This document shows positions 53,691 through 63,969 of a stretch of 64,000 nucleotides of DNA, piece after piece. Position 1 is the first letter of the stretch, and each line of letters opens with the position of its first letter. Source of the stretch: Sphingobacteriales bacterium. Its GTDB lineage: Bacteria; Bacteroidota; Bacteroidia; Chitinophagales; Chitinophagaceae. The stretch spans positions 1 through 64,000 of the forward strand of contig JACQDV010000035.1 of NCBI GenBank assembly GCA_016200915.1, read 5' to 3'. A program made the translations under genes and the position numbers. Under the pieces are notes generated by a model that was not told the origin of the DNA, searched no databases, and saw nothing but the letters and a program-made list of their open reading frames with translations.

Positions 53691-54314
53691 ATGCCCAAAA
53701 TATTTTATCGAAAAAAATTACCCCACTATCAGCCGCCGGAAGCATTGTTTTTTATAACCTACCGGTTAGCAGGATCTATACCTGTAGAGGTAATAAGAAA
53801 ATTGCAAGACGATTATCAACGTTTAGAGTTAGAATTGTTTGCGTCTTCAGCAGAGGGTGATAAATTACAGACAGCTATAGCAGATATTCGGGAGGGCTAT
53901 TTTATCGAAACAGATAATTTCCTTGATAGAAATCTTAACGAACCTTATTGGTTAAAAGAAGAACCGGTTGCAAAAATAGTTGCTGATTCACTTCATTTTC
54001 TTGAAAGAAATAAAATTAAACTTTATTGCTATTGCATTATGCCAAACCATGTTCATGTTTTATTTAGTCTTAAAAATGCTGACGATGATCTATTCAGAAT
54101 AATGCAGCGGCACAAAAGTTATACAGCGGGGGTATCCAACAGGATTTTGAAACATAGCGGACAGTTTTGGGAAAGAGAAAGTTATGACCATGTAGTAAGA
54201 GATGGAGAGTTTGAGCGGATAGTTAATTACATTTTAAACAATCCTGTTAAAGCGGGATTTGTAAATAATTGGCTAAAATGGAAATGGAGTTACTTAAACC
54301 CCGAATTATTATAA
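53691..54314 (+). CDS. REP-associated tyrosine transposase (RAYT, IS200-like Y1 family)
   Basis: A 207-residue transposase-like protein with a single-strand-nicking Y1/HUH plan. The metal-binding HUH is in CIMPNHVHVLFSLK. The C-terminal motif HSGQFWERESYDHVVRD then IVNYILNNPVKAGF contains the likely nucleophilic Tyr (NYI). N-terminal YFITYRL-type FFITYRLAGSIPV is also typical. Such proteins act on REP palindromes; REP-like hairpins flank it at 53618-53635 and 54331-54362. It is a lone gene with no terminal repeats or target duplication, so it is a RAYT rather than a classical IS. Confidence 0.87.
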   Translation: MPKIFYRKKLPHYQPPEALFFITYRLAGSIPVEVIRKLQDDYQRLELELFASSAEGDKLQTAIADIREGYFIETDNFLDRNLNEPYWLKEEPVAKIVADSLHFLERNKIKLYCYCIMPNHVHVLFSLKNADDDLFRIMQRHKSYTAGVSNRILKHSGQFWERESYDHVVRDGEFERIVNYILNNPVKAGFVNNWLKWKWSYLNPELL

Positions 54315-54330
54315 GCCCAAGTGCTGATCG

Positions 54331-54362
54331 GTAGCTTTCCTGAAGCAGGAGCTTCAGGCTAC
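54331..54362. repeat. REP-like hairpin downstream of the transposase
   Basis: CCTGAAGC-AGGA-GCTTCAGG forms an 8-bp perfect stem, preceded by GTAG and followed by CTAC. A 5' GTAG tetranucleotide is the typical mark of RAYT-associated REPs. On the minus strand it lies beside the tyrS stop codon. Confidence 0.65.
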
Positions 54363-55636
54363 ACCGCTTTTACTAAATAATAATTTCTTTTTCCTTTTTG
54401 TACGAGCAAGTATTTACCGTGTAAAAGCATAGAACTGTCAACAGTCAACTGCACATTCTCAACTTTTTTACGGTTGATACTTACACCACCACCCTGAACT
54501 GTTTTTCTTGCTTCGCCTTTGCTGGGGAAAATATTTGTTTCAGCTAAAAAGCTTACTACATCAATACCAGCATTTATTTTTTCAGCAGGAAAATCAGATT
54601 TAACCACACCTTCCATTCCTTCCAAATCTTCCACACTCAAACTTTCAGCAGGAGCTGTTTGATTAGCGAATAATTTTTCTGTGGTGCTGATGGCTTCTTG
54701 CAAAGCGACTTCGCCATGAACAAGCTTAGTTATTTCTTCTGCCAATCTTTTTTGAAGCAATCTTTTACCAGCATCTTGTTTATGTTCTTCTAATAAAGAA
54801 TTTACTTCACCCTGTTTAAGGAAAGTAAAAATCTTAATCCATTTTTCTGCATCGGCATCGGTAGCATTTAACCAGAATTGATAGAACTGGTAAGGAGAAG
54901 TTTTATTGGCATCTAACCATACGTTTCCTTTTTCTGTTTTTCCAAACTTGCCACCATCTGCTTTTGTAATTAACGGACAAGTAAAAGCAAATGCTTCGCC
55001 ACCAGCTTTTCTTCTTATTAATTCAGTTCCTGTAACAATATTTCCCCACTGGTCACTACCGCCCATTTGCAGTTTGGCATTCATGTTTTCATAAAGCCAG
55101 TAAAAATCATAACCCTGTACTAACTGGTAAGTAAACTCTGTAAAACTCATACCTGTTTCGCCTTCTAATCTTTTCTTCACACTATCCTTGCTCATCATGT
55201 AGTTAATAGTAATGTGTTTACCCACATCACGAATAAAGTTTAAGAAAGTTATTCCTTTAAACCAGTCGTAATTATTAACCATCACTGCACTATTGGGTTT
55301 GGATTCATCAAAATCCAAAAACTGCATCAATTGTTTTTTTACACCGGCTTCATTAAAACGAAGCACTTCTTCACTCAATAGATTTCTTTCTTCGGTTTTA
55401 CCACTGGGATCTCCCACCATGCCGGTGGCACCACCTACCAGGGCAATAGGTTTATGACCGGCTTTTTGCAAATGAACCAGTAAAAGAATAGGAACTAAGC
55501 TGCCGATATGCAGGCTATCGGCTGTGGGGTCAAAGCCAATATAGGCAGAAGTCATTTCTTTTTGAAGTTGTTCTTCTGTACCTGGCATAATATCCTGAAT
55601 CATGCCTCTCCAGCGTAATTCTTCTATCAAGTTCAT
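54359..55636 (-). CDS. tyrS: Tyrosyl-tRNA synthetase
   Basis: A 425-residue class I synthetase. It shows the HIGH-type motif in [47 protein letters not shown], the KMSKS-like [13 protein letters not shown] and a C-terminal S4-like domain ([22 protein letters not shown]). The ATG at 55636 ([11 protein letters not shown]) is preferred to a TTG further upstream. A -7 box lies 19 nt before it. The 3' end touches a REP-like hairpin. Confidence 0.96.
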   Translation of the reverse strand: MNLIEELRWRGMIQDIMPGTEEQLQKEMTSAYIGFDPTADSLHIGSLVPILLLVHLQKAGHKPIALVGGATGMVGDPSGKTEERNLLSEEVLRFNEAGVKKQLMQFLDFDESKPNSAVMVNNYDWFKGITFLNFIRDVGKHITINYMMSKDSVKKRLEGETGMSFTEFTYQLVQGYDFYWLYENMNAKLQMGGSDQWGNIVTGTELIRRKAGGEAFAFTCPLITKADGGKFGKTEKGNVWLDANKTSPYQFYQFWLNATDADAEKWIKIFTFLKQGEVNSLLEEHKQDAGKRLLQKRLAEEITKLVHGEVALQEAISTTEKLFANQTAPAESLSVEDLEGMEGVVKSDFPAEKINAGIDVVSFLAETNIFPSKGEARKTVQGGGVSINRKKVENVQLTVDSSMLLHGKYLLVQKGKRNYYLVKAV

Positions 55637-55655
55637 TTCCAACAAAAAATTTTCG

Positions 55656-55663
55656 CAAAAGTA
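55656..55663 (-). promoter_or_regulatory. -7 box of tyrS
   Basis: On the minus strand TACTTTTG matches TAnnTTTG, 19 nt before the start codon. No clear TTTG at -33. Confidence 0.5.
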
Positions 55664-55830
55664 GGGAAAATGCTTTGTGAATCAGTACAATAAAACCAGC
55701 CGAATAACGTTTTCCTCAGTTTGAGACCAACACTGGCTGTGAATGCTTTATTAGCTGATTGTAAGTGACTTGAAACCCAAAGCAGCATCGCTTGTTAATA
55801 CGGCCTCTTTATTAATTGCTTATCCAGAAA

Positions 55831-56952
55831 ATGGCTGTAATGAAAAAATACACCCTCGCACTATCCGTCCTTTTACTTTTTGCCATCACTGAAACCGATG
55901 CGCAGTTCCGCAAGTATTCCAACGAATTTTTGAACATAGGTGCCGGCGCCCGTGCTATGGGTATGGGTGGTGCACAGGTAGCTACGGTTGATGATGCTAC
56001 TGCAGGATATTGGAATCCTGCCGGCTTAACCCATGTAAAAGACAATCCCATTGTTACTGCCATGCATGCTGAATATTTTGCTGGCATTGGTAAGTATGAT
56101 TATGCTGCACTGGCCATCCCTTCTTCCAACAAGAAAAGAACAATTGGCGTTTCCTTTTTGCGTTTTGCAGTTGATGATATTATGAACACTTTGTATCTGG
56201 TGGAACCCGATGGATCCATCAACTATAATAACATCAAATCTTTTTCATCTGCTGATTATGCTTTTCTTCTTTCCTACGCTCAGCAATTAAAACAAACAGA
56301 TAAGAAGAGTGTAAGTTTTGGTTTTAATGCCAAAGTTATTCATCGTAAAGTGGGACAGTTTGCCACCGCCTGGGGATTTGGAATAGATGCGGGTTTGCAA
56401 ATTCAGACGAAGAAAGCAAGATTTGGTATTGTTGGCCGTGATTTGACCACCACTTTTAATGCATGGTCATTTACTTTCAGTGAAAGAGATAAAGAAAAAT
56501 TATACCTCACTAAAAACGATATTCCGGTAAAATCAACCGAATTAACTGCGCCAAGATTAATACTTGGAGCTGCCTATGATTTTAACCTGAATAAATCTTT
56601 AGTACTTACTGGGGAAGTTAATTTCAATCTCACTTTCGATGGAAGGAGAAATACCTTATTGTCTGCTGATCCGGTGAGTGTTGATCCAAATCTTGGGTTT
56701 GAGTTAGCTGTTAAAAATGTATTCTTCCTCCGCACCGGTATTTATAATTTCCAAAGAGCATTGAAAGATGGGGATACTTTAAACCAAAAGAGAGTATGGA
56801 TTTATCAACCAGGGGTAGGGGCAGGTTTTAAATTAGGTGATGTGAAAATTGATTATGCCTATAACAACTTAGCCAATCAATCGAATCCTTTATATACCCA
56901 TGTTTTTTCCTTGAGTCTTAATTTAAAGAACAAGAAAAAGAAAACTAATTAA
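55831..56952 (+). CDS. porV: PorV/PorQ-family outer membrane protein of the T9SS
   Basis: A 373-residue outer-membrane beta-barrel protein with a signal peptide (MKKYTLALSVLLLFAITETDAQ). The conserved start of the mature part is EFLNIGAGARAMGMGGAQVATVDDATAGYWNPAGL, the hallmark of the PorV/UPF0164 family. In the T9SS, PorV shuttles cargo to the PorU attachment complex. The next gene, a C25-type peptidase 14 nt downstream, supports the role. Start is 55831 or the ATG at 55840. The call PorQ is possible, but the porU neighbour favours PorV. Confidence 0.88.
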   Translation: MAVMKKYTLALSVLLLFAITETDAQFRKYSNEFLNIGAGARAMGMGGAQVATVDDATAGYWNPAGLTHVKDNPIVTAMHAEYFAGIGKYDYAALAIPSSNKKRTIGVSFLRFAVDDIMNTLYLVEPDGSINYNNIKSFSSADYAFLLSYAQQLKQTDKKSVSFGFNAKVIHRKVGQFATAWGFGIDAGLQIQTKKARFGIVGRDLTTTFNAWSFTFSERDKEKLYLTKNDIPVKSTELTAPRLILGAAYDFNLNKSLVLTGEVNFNLTFDGRRNTLLSADPVSVDPNLGFELAVKNVFFLRTGIYNFQRALKDGDTLNQKRVWIYQPGVGAGFKLGDVKIDYAYNNLANQSNPLYTHVFSLSLNLKNKKKKTN

Positions 56953-56966
56953 TTCACACTAACGTT

Positions 56967-59900
56967 ATGAAAAGAATTATACTATCCGCCTTATTTTCAT
57001 TATTAATGCTGGGTGCATTTGCACAGGCTTACAATAATGAATGGATTGACTACAGCAGAACTTATTATAAGTTCAAAGTAAGTACAACAGGTTTATGGCG
57101 TATTAATCAGTCCACACTGGCAACTGCAGGTTTGGCAAATGCTAATGCTGAGGATTTTGTTTTATGGAGAAACGGGGAAGTGGTTCCTGTATATACCTCT
57201 GTGGCATCAGGTCCTATTCCAGTGAATGGGTTCATAGAATTTTACGGACAGCAAAACGATGGGAAACCTGATAAACCACTATATCGTCTGCCCGAATATC
57301 AATTACATGACAAATACAGTTTAGAAACAGATACATCAACTTATTACCTCACTGTTCAACCTGGCGTTGCCAACAGCCACTGTTCCACCGATGCTAATAA
57401 TGTAGCCGGTACCAGTTTAGCCCCTGAGCCGTACTTTATATATACACAGGGTATCTATTATAATTTTAAGATAAACACAGGTAATGCAGCTGTGGTAGGA
57501 AGCGATTATGTTAGTTCCTCTGCTTATGATAAAGGCGAGGGTTGGACTTCGGGAGATATTGGAACAGGTGCACAAATAAACTTTACAATTGGAAGCTTAA
57601 ATGCCGATCCCTCAGGGCCAGATGTCAGTTTTAGTTATGGTGCTTTTGGTAATGCCAATAATACAAGAACACTTCGTATAAGTCTTAACGGATCCCCCGT
57701 TGCGGCAAAAGTGATTAATTATTTTGAAGATGCACAGGAAACAATTAATAATATTCCTGCCTCGCTGTTTAGTAGTAACTCGGTTACATATAATATCTTA
57801 AACGATGCCAGTGTTGCCAGTGACAGGGTGGTAATGTCCTATTCCCGGTTAACATATCCCAGGAAATATAATTTTGATTTCAAAACAGTTTTTGATTTTA
57901 AATTGCCTGCCAGACCCGATTCATCATTTATCCAAATTAGTAATTTCAATGTAGGCAGCTCGTTGCCTGTTCTTTATGATCTTACAAACAAAAAGATAAT
58001 GATTGGTGACTTGAGTGACCCCGCATATATAAAATTTGTATTACCTCCAACCGCAACTGAAAGACAAATGGTATTGTTAAGCAGGGATGCCGGGGCTGTT
58101 CGTTCAGTAACTAATTTAACACCCAGAAACTTTATAGATTATTCCAATACAGCAAATCAGGGAGACTATCTTATTATCAGTAACCCGGTATTGTATAACG
58201 ATGGCAGCGGAAATAATTATGTTGATCAGTACAAACAATACCGGGCATCAGCTGCGGGTGGTAGTTTTAATGCGAAGATTTATGATATAGGTGAATTAAT
58301 TGATCAGTTTGCCTTTGGTATCAAAAATCATCCTTCCTCAATAAAAAACTTTTTAAGATTTGCCAGAGATAAGTTTAGCCAGCAGCCTCAATTTTGTCTT
58401 ATTATTGGTAAAGGCGTAACCTATCCCGAGTTGCGGAAATTTGAAAATCTCGCTGTGACTTCAAGAATAAACCTTGTGCCAACCTTTGGATGGCCTGCCA
58501 GTGATAATTACCTGGCATCAGAAACTCCTAAAAACCCTACTCCGGCTACTCCCATTGGACGAATAAGTGTGGTTTATCCTAATGAAATAAAAAATTATTT
58601 GGACAAAGTAAAAACATATGAGTCAAATATCGCTATCAACTCCTGTACAATAGCTGATAAATCCTGGATGAAACAGGTAATGCATATAATTGGTGCAGAA
58701 GATGCGGTTGGAAACCAGATTGATTATTACATGAGTAACCCATATACAGATACTATTCAAACGGCTCAGTATAGCGGATTCGTAAATAGGTTTAGAAAGA
58801 CTTCCGACATAACTATTCAACAGGTGCATAATGACGAGGTGCCGAAATTGTTTCAGAATGGTTTGGGACTTGTTACTTATTTTGGGCACTCTTCTCCTAA
58901 TACATTGCAGTTTAGTTTAGATGAACCGGCCGATTTAAAAAATGTTGGTAAGTATCCATTCTTTATTGCCAATGGCTGCCAGGCCGGTAACAATTATCTT
59001 TTTGACACACTTCGGTTGGCTCAAAACTTAACACTTTCTGAAAAGAACATTGTAACTCCTAATGCAGGAAGCATCGGCTTTTTAGCAAGTACACATTTGG
59101 GAATAGTAAACTTTCTGCATTTCTATACAAATGAATTTTATACTGAGCTTTCAAAAAAATCATATGGTAAATCATTTGGAGAAATTACAAAAAACACGAT
59201 AAACTATATAATGCAAACTTTTACTGACGAGGATTATTTTAATCGTCAGAACTCCGAACAGGTGAGTTTAAATGGTGATCCTGCCGTACATGCATATTCA
59301 TTTCCTAAACCGGATTATGTAATTGAACCGCAACTGGTAGGGATATCACCGCAAATTATTTCTATAGCCGAGCCCAGTTTCAACGTTTCTTTAAAAATGA
59401 TGAACATTGGAAAAGGTACTACTGATTCAATAAGAGTGATTGTAAAAAGAAAATATCCATCTGACGGGCATGAAGAAAATATTTTTGATCAGAAAATTCC
59501 GGCCATTCAATTTGAGGATTCAATACAATTAGTGGTTCCTGTTCAACCTTTGCGGGATAAAGGATTGAATAAGCTGACATTTATTGTAGATGCAGATAAT
59601 ACAACCGATGAGTCCTGTGAAACGAATAACACCATATCAAAAGATGTTTTCATTTATGAAAACGAACTACGGCCGGTTTATCCTGCAAACTATTCAATCA
59701 TCAACAAACAAAACATAACATTCAGCGCTTCTACCGCCAATGCCCTGCAGCCAAGCCAGCAATATTTAATGGAGATAGATACTACTACGGCATTCAACTC
59801 TCCATTAAAAGCAACTGCTTCCTCCGTTAGTTCCGGCGGTATATTAACGTTTACGCCAACAGTAACATTTAGTGACAGTACTGTTTATTACTGGCGTACC

Positions 59901-61994
59901 GGTGTGGGGGATGCAAGTACAGGTAATGTTATATGGAATGTGGCATCCTTTGTTTATTTACCAAACTCAACCGAAGGATTTAATCAATCTCATTATTATC
60001 AGTTTAAAAACGATCTTTATTATAATATCAGTCTTGATTCTGCAGACAGGAAGTTTAAATACAAAGTTTCTGACCGGAATTTAAAAGTAAGAACCGGTAT
60101 CTATCCATATTTCAGCTTTGATCGTATAGATGTTAACCTCGATTTTGAAGGTATTGATAACTATGGTTGCCGCTACCTTTCCTTCCAGTTTTATGTACTG
60201 GATGGCAAAACATTAAAGCCATGGCATAATACAGGAAGCTTATATGGCAGTCAAGCTATTTGTCAACGTACACCACGTAATTTCTTTGAGTTCTCTTATC
60301 AGGATTCTTCGAGCAGAAGGAAAGCTATGGATTTCATGAACTTTGTTCCGGATAGTAATTATATCTTAATTACAAACCTTGGAAGGGATTTTGTCAGCTC
60401 CGTTAATGCCTCTACTTTAATGTCTGATACATCTTACCTGGGAAGCGGAGTTTCGTTATATCATACTTTCAAAAAATATGGATTTGATTTGATTGATTCG
60501 TTCAGGGCTAATAAGCCTATGATTTTCATCTTTAAGAAAAATGATCTCTCATTCCCGGCTCAACAGTTTATAGGAAATACAACAGACTGGTTAGTGAAAG
60601 ATTTTAATTTAAGAGGATTAATTAATATTGGGACAATTGAATCGCCATGGTTTGGCCCTGCTAAAAAGTGGAATGACTTGCATTGGGATGGAAAAGACCT
60701 GGAGCCTCAGCCTGATCAAACCAGTATTGAGATATTAGGACAAACGGTTGCAGGCGATGTTGTTTCATTGGCTACGCTAAGCCCGGCAAAAGATACATCT
60801 GTCAGCTTTATTGATGCGGCTACTTATCCTCACCTGAAGTTGAGAATGACTAATGCCGATACAGTTAACTCATCACCCAACCAGCTTAGATACTGGAGGT
60901 TGAATGGAGAAACATTGCCAGAAGGGGCAATTGCACCAAATATTTTGTACCAGTTTAAGGATGTAGTTGCACAGGGAGAATTTATTACAGCAAAAGTTGC
61001 ATTTAAAAATATCAGCGGTAAAACATTTGATGATAGTTTATCTGTAAAATGTGTGATTACCGACAGGAATAATGTGCCCAATGCTATTAATATTCCAAAA
61101 ATAAAACCACCGGCCCCCGGAGATACAACAACTGTTACGTTTACGGTAGATACCAAAAATTTATCAGGCGTTAATTCAATGTACCTGATGTTTAATCCGG
61201 ATGGAATTGTAGCGGAACAATACCTGTTTAACAACTTCCTGTATAAAGATTTTACAGTGAATGAAGATAAGTACAACCCAACCATGGATGTAACTTTTGA
61301 TGGAATACATATCCTCAGCAAGGATATTATTTCACCAAAACCACATATACAGGTTAAACTGAAAGATGATAACACAACATTATTGCTGAACGATACATCA
61401 CTTTTCAGAATACAGGTGCGTTATCCCGATGGAATACTCAGAGATGTGGTATTTAACAGTGCACAGGTTCAGTTTACCAAAGCAACATCCGGATCAGATA
61501 ACACTGCGTTGATAGACTACTTCCCAACCTTTACACAGGATGGACAGTATGAGTTGATCGTTACCGGTAAAGATGTAAACGGAAATAAATCGGGAGCTGT
61601 TCCTTACCGGGTATTGTTTACCATCATCAATAAGCCGATGATATCAAACATGCTCAACTATCCCAATCCATTTACAACATCCACAGCATTTGTATTTACT
61701 ATTACAGGTAGTGAAGTACCACAGAATATCCGCATTCAAATTTTAACGATTACGGGTAAAGTGGTTAGGGAAATAACAAAAGAAGAACTGGGTCCAATTC
61801 ATATTGGCAGAAATATCACTGAGTTTAAGTGGGATGGAACGGATCAGTATGGTCAAAAACTGGCGAATGGTGTTTATTTGTACAGGGTTATTACCAATCT
61901 CAACGGTAAGTCGCTGGATAAATACAAATCAGCCGATGATAATACCGATAAGTTCTTCAACAATGGCTACGGTAAAATGTACTTAATGCGTTAA
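56967..61994 (+). CDS. porU: Long-form T9SS C-terminal signal peptidase PorU (C25 family)
   Basis: A 1675-residue exported protein (signal peptide LSALFSLLMLGAFAQ), longer than most PorU proteins. A C25 cysteine-peptidase domain lies around residues 420-780: the catalytic His in LVTYFGHSSPNTLQF and the catalytic Cys in FFIANGCQAGNNYLF. A long series of beta-sandwich domains follows, then a FlgD-like/T9SS C-terminal part (NYPNPFTTSTAFVF, TGKVVREI, KWDGTDQYGQKLANGVYLYRV). It would cleave cargo sorting domains and attach them to lipopolysaccharide. It lies 14 nt behind porV. A long PorU2-type variant is an equally good label. Confidence 0.88.
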   Translation: MKRIILSALFSLLMLGAFAQAYNNEWIDYSRTYYKFKVSTTGLWRINQSTLATAGLANANAEDFVLWRNGEVVPVYTSVASGPIPVNGFIEFYGQQNDGKPDKPLYRLPEYQLHDKYSLETDTSTYYLTVQPGVANSHCSTDANNVAGTSLAPEPYFIYTQGIYYNFKINTGNAAVVGSDYVSSSAYDKGEGWTSGDIGTGAQINFTIGSLNADPSGPDVSFSYGAFGNANNTRTLRISLNGSPVAAKVINYFEDAQETINNIPASLFSSNSVTYNILNDASVASDRVVMSYSRLTYPRKYNFDFKTVFDFKLPARPDSSFIQISNFNVGSSLPVLYDLTNKKIMIGDLSDPAYIKFVLPPTATERQMVLLSRDAGAVRSVTNLTPRNFIDYSNTANQGDYLIISNPVLYNDGSGNNYVDQYKQYRASAAGGSFNAKIYDIGELIDQFAFGIKNHPSSIKNFLRFARDKFSQQPQFCLIIGKGVTYPELRKFENLAVTSRINLVPTFGWPASDNYLASETPKNPTPATPIGRISVVYPNEIKNYLDKVKTYESNIAINSCTIADKSWMKQVMHIIGAEDAVGNQIDYYMSNPYTDTIQTAQYSGFVNRFRKTSDITIQQVHNDEVPKLFQNGLGLVTYFGHSSPNTLQFSLDEPADLKNVGKYPFFIANGCQAGNNYLFDTLRLAQNLTLSEKNIVTPNAGSIGFLASTHLGIVNFLHFYTNEFYTELSKKSYGKSFGEITKNTINYIMQTFTDEDYFNRQNSEQVSLNGDPAVHAYSFPKPDYVIEPQLVGISPQIISIAEPSFNVSLKMMNIGKGTTDSIRVIVKRKYPSDGHEENIFDQKIPAIQFEDSIQLVVPVQPLRDKGLNKLTFIVDADNTTDESCETNNTISKDVFIYENELRPVYPANYSIINKQNITFSASTANALQPSQQYLMEIDTTTAFNSPLKATASSVSSGGILTFTPTVTFSDSTVYYWRTGVGDASTGNVIWNVASFVYLPNSTEGFNQSHYYQFKNDLYYNISLDSADRKFKYKVSDRNLKVRTGIYPYFSFDRIDVNLDFEGIDNYGCRYLSFQFYVLDGKTLKPWHNTGSLYGSQAICQRTPRNFFEFSYQDSSSRRKAMDFMNFVPDSNYILITNLGRDFVSSVNASTLMSDTSYLGSGVSLYHTFKKYGFDLIDSFRANKPMIFIFKKNDLSFPAQQFIGNTTDWLVKDFNLRGLINIGTIESPWFGPAKKWNDLHWDGKDLEPQPDQTSIEILGQTVAGDVVSLATLSPAKDTSVSFIDAATYPHLKLRMTNADTVNSSPNQLRYWRLNGETLPEGAIAPNILYQFKDVVAQGEFITAKVAFKNISGKTFDDSLSVKCVITDRNNVPNAINIPKIKPPAPGDTTTVTFTVDTKNLSGVNSMYLMFNPDGIVAEQYLFNNFLYKDFTVNEDKYNPTMDVTFDGIHILSKDIISPKPHIQVKLKDDNTTLLLNDTSLFRIQVRYPDGILRDVVFNSAQVQFTKATSGSDNTALIDYFPTFTQDGQYELIVTGKDVNGNKSGAVPYRVLFTIINKPMISNMLNYPNPFTTSTAFVFTITGSEVPQNIRIQILTITGKVVREITKEELGPIHIGRNITEFKWDGTDQYGQKLANGVYLYRVITNLNGKSLDKYKSADDNTDKFFNNGYGKMYLMR

Positions 61995-62016
61995 AACTGA
62001 ATTCTGAATAAAATAA

Positions 62017-62047
62017 GAAGCCGGGAAATCAACTTCCCGGCTTTCTT
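62017..62047 (+). terminator. Terminator of porV-porU
   Basis: The 9-bp stem AGCCGGGAA / TTCCCGGCT and T-rich tail lie about 25 nt past the porU stop codon. Confidence 0.85.
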
Positions 62048-62087
62048 TTTGTTACTAATAACGGAAATGAAAAAGGTGTAAACCTAT

Positions 62088-62095
62088 TACCTTTG
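62088..62095 (+). promoter_or_regulatory. -7 box of hscA
   Basis: TACCTTTG matches TAnnTTTG exactly, 17 nt before the start codon. No TTTG at the expected -33. Confidence 0.6.
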
Positions 62096-62112
62096 CACCC
62101 TTTATAATACAC

Positions 62113-63969
62113 ATGGCAAAAATTGGAATTAATATAGCAACCGGCGGCCTGCAGCAGGAAGAAATAATTATTGGAATTGACCTTGGCACTACCAATAGTT
62201 TGGTAGCCATCATTCATCCCGAAGAAAAAAAACCGGTGGTAATAAAGGAATTTGATAACAGTGCATTAGTTCCGTCGGTTGTTTATTTCGATGCTTTTGG
62301 GAATGCTGTGGTAGGGAGTGAAGCTAAAAAACATCTTATCACCGAACCTCAAAATACTATTTTCTCTGCCAAGAGATTAATGGGCAAATCGTATAATGAT
62401 ATCAAACAAAATGCTTCGTTCTTTACTTATAAAGTAATCGATGATGATACAGAGCGTTTGGTGAAAGTGCAGGTAGGGAATAGATTTTATTCACCGATAG
62501 AATTATCTTCTTTCATATTAAAAGAATTAAAGCAAAGAGCTGAGCATATTTTAAAAACTCCGGTTAATAAAGCAGTGATCACTGTGCCGGCTTATTTTAA
62601 TGATGCACAACGGCAGGCTACAAGAGATGGAGGTAAACTCGCCGGCTTAGATGTGTTACGCATCGTTAATGAACCTACTGCTGCCAGTCTTGCCTACGGA
62701 TTGGGAATGAAAAGTGATGAAGAGAAAACAGTAGCGGTATATGATTTGGGTGGAGGAACATTTGATATTTCTATTTTACGAATTGCCAATGGAATATTTG
62801 AAGTATTATCTACTAATGGTGATACTTATTTAGGAGGTGATGATTTTGATGCAGCTATTGTTAAACGCTGGATGAAGGAACATAATATTGCTGAACAACA
62901 AATAGTAGCTGATAAAGCTCTGGCACAGGCACTGCGTATAAGAGCAGAAGAAGCAAAAGTGCATTTGAGTTCAAAAGATGTTTACATCGGAAAGGTAAAT
63001 GAGTTACCTTTGCAAATTACACGGCAGGAATTTATTAAGATTATTACTCCATTAGTCGATAAAACTATTCAGTGCTGTAAAAATGCATTGCAGGATGCCG
63101 GATTGTCTGTTGGTGATATTGATGAGATTGTAATGGTGGGCGGATCAACCCGTGTTCCTTTTGTAAAAGCTACAGTAAGCAAGTTATTTGGTAAACCCGT
63201 GCATGATGAAATCAATCCTGATGAAGCCGTTGCTTTAGGTGCAGCGGTGCAGGCCGATATTCTTGCAGGCAACAATAAAGATTTTTTATTGCTGGATATT
63301 ACTCCGTTATCACTCGGTATTGAAACAATGGGTGGATTGATGGATGTGCTGATGCCCCGCAATTCAAAAATTCCCACTAAAACCGGAAGACAATACACTA
63401 CTCAGAAAGACGGACAAAGCAATATGCGTATTTCAGTTTACCAGGGTGAGAGAGATTTGGTAAAAGATAATCGGAAACTGGCTGAGTTTAACTTAACGGG
63501 CATTCCCGGCATGCCAGCAGGATTACCAAAAGTGGAAGTGAGTTTTTTAATTAATGCTGATGGAATACTGGTAGTAAAAGCAAAAGAGTTGCGAAGCGGA
63601 ATAGAGCAATCATTAGAAGTAAAACCGCAATATGGTTTAACAGATGAGGAAGTGGAAAAAATGTTGCTCGATTCCATAACACATGCAAAAGAAGATATTG
63701 CTACCCGTGCATTAGTAGAAGCAAAAACTGAAGCTGAGCAGTTGATCGATACAACGCAGAACTTTATTAATAAAAATAAAGCGCATCTGACAGACGAAGA
63801 GATTAATGCCACTAACGAAGCGATTGCTGTTTTACAAAAAACAATAGAAGCAGGAGATAAAGATGCTATACAAACTAAGATTGAAGCATTGAATGAGTTA
63901 TCCCGTCCTTATGCAGAAAGACTGATGGATAAAGCTATTGCTATGGCTATGAAAGGGAAGGCTGTTTAA
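62113..63969 (+). CDS. hscA: Fe-S protein assembly chaperone HscA
   Basis: A 618-residue Hsp70. The ATPase domain has [59 protein letters not shown] and [11 protein letters not shown]. The substrate-binding domain has [16 protein letters not shown], and [12 protein letters not shown]. The extended N-terminus before the ATPase start ([17 protein letters not shown]) and the short C-terminal tail (MAMKGKAV) fit HscA rather than DnaK. HscA works with HscB on IscU, but no isc genes are visible here; they may lie to the right. It has its own -7 box. Confidence 0.88.
   Translation: MAKIGINIATGGLQQEEIIIGIDLGTTNSLVAIIHPEEKKPVVIKEFDNSALVPSVVYFDAFGNAVVGSEAKKHLITEPQNTIFSAKRLMGKSYNDIKQNASFFTYKVIDDDTERLVKVQVGNRFYSPIELSSFILKELKQRAEHILKTPVNKAVITVPAYFNDAQRQATRDGGKLAGLDVLRIVNEPTAASLAYGLGMKSDEEKTVAVYDLGGGTFDISILRIANGIFEVLSTNGDTYLGGDDFDAAIVKRWMKEHNIAEQQIVADKALAQALRIRAEEAKVHLSSKDVYIGKVNELPLQITRQEFIKIITPLVDKTIQCCKNALQDAGLSVGDIDEIVMVGGSTRVPFVKATVSKLFGKPVHDEINPDEAVALGAAVQADILAGNNKDFLLLDITPLSLGIETMGGLMDVLMPRNSKIPTKTGRQYTTQKDGQSNMRISVYQGERDLVKDNRKLAEFNLTGIPGMPAGLPKVEVSFLINADGILVVKAKELRSGIEQSLEVKPQYGLTDEEVEKMLLDSITHAKEDIATRALVEAKTEAEQLIDTTQNFINKNKAHLTDEEINATNEAIAVLQKTIEAGDKDAIQTKIEALNELSRPYAERLMDKAIAMAMKGKAV

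Noticed and set aside
53691-54314. Possible classical insertion sequence around the transposase
   Set aside because: No inverted termini at the gene borders, no target-site duplication, and the REP-like hairpins and protein motifs fit a RAYT.
62113-63969. DnaK annotation
   Set aside because: The N-terminal extension before the ATPase domain and the absence of the DnaK-type acidic tail point to HscA.
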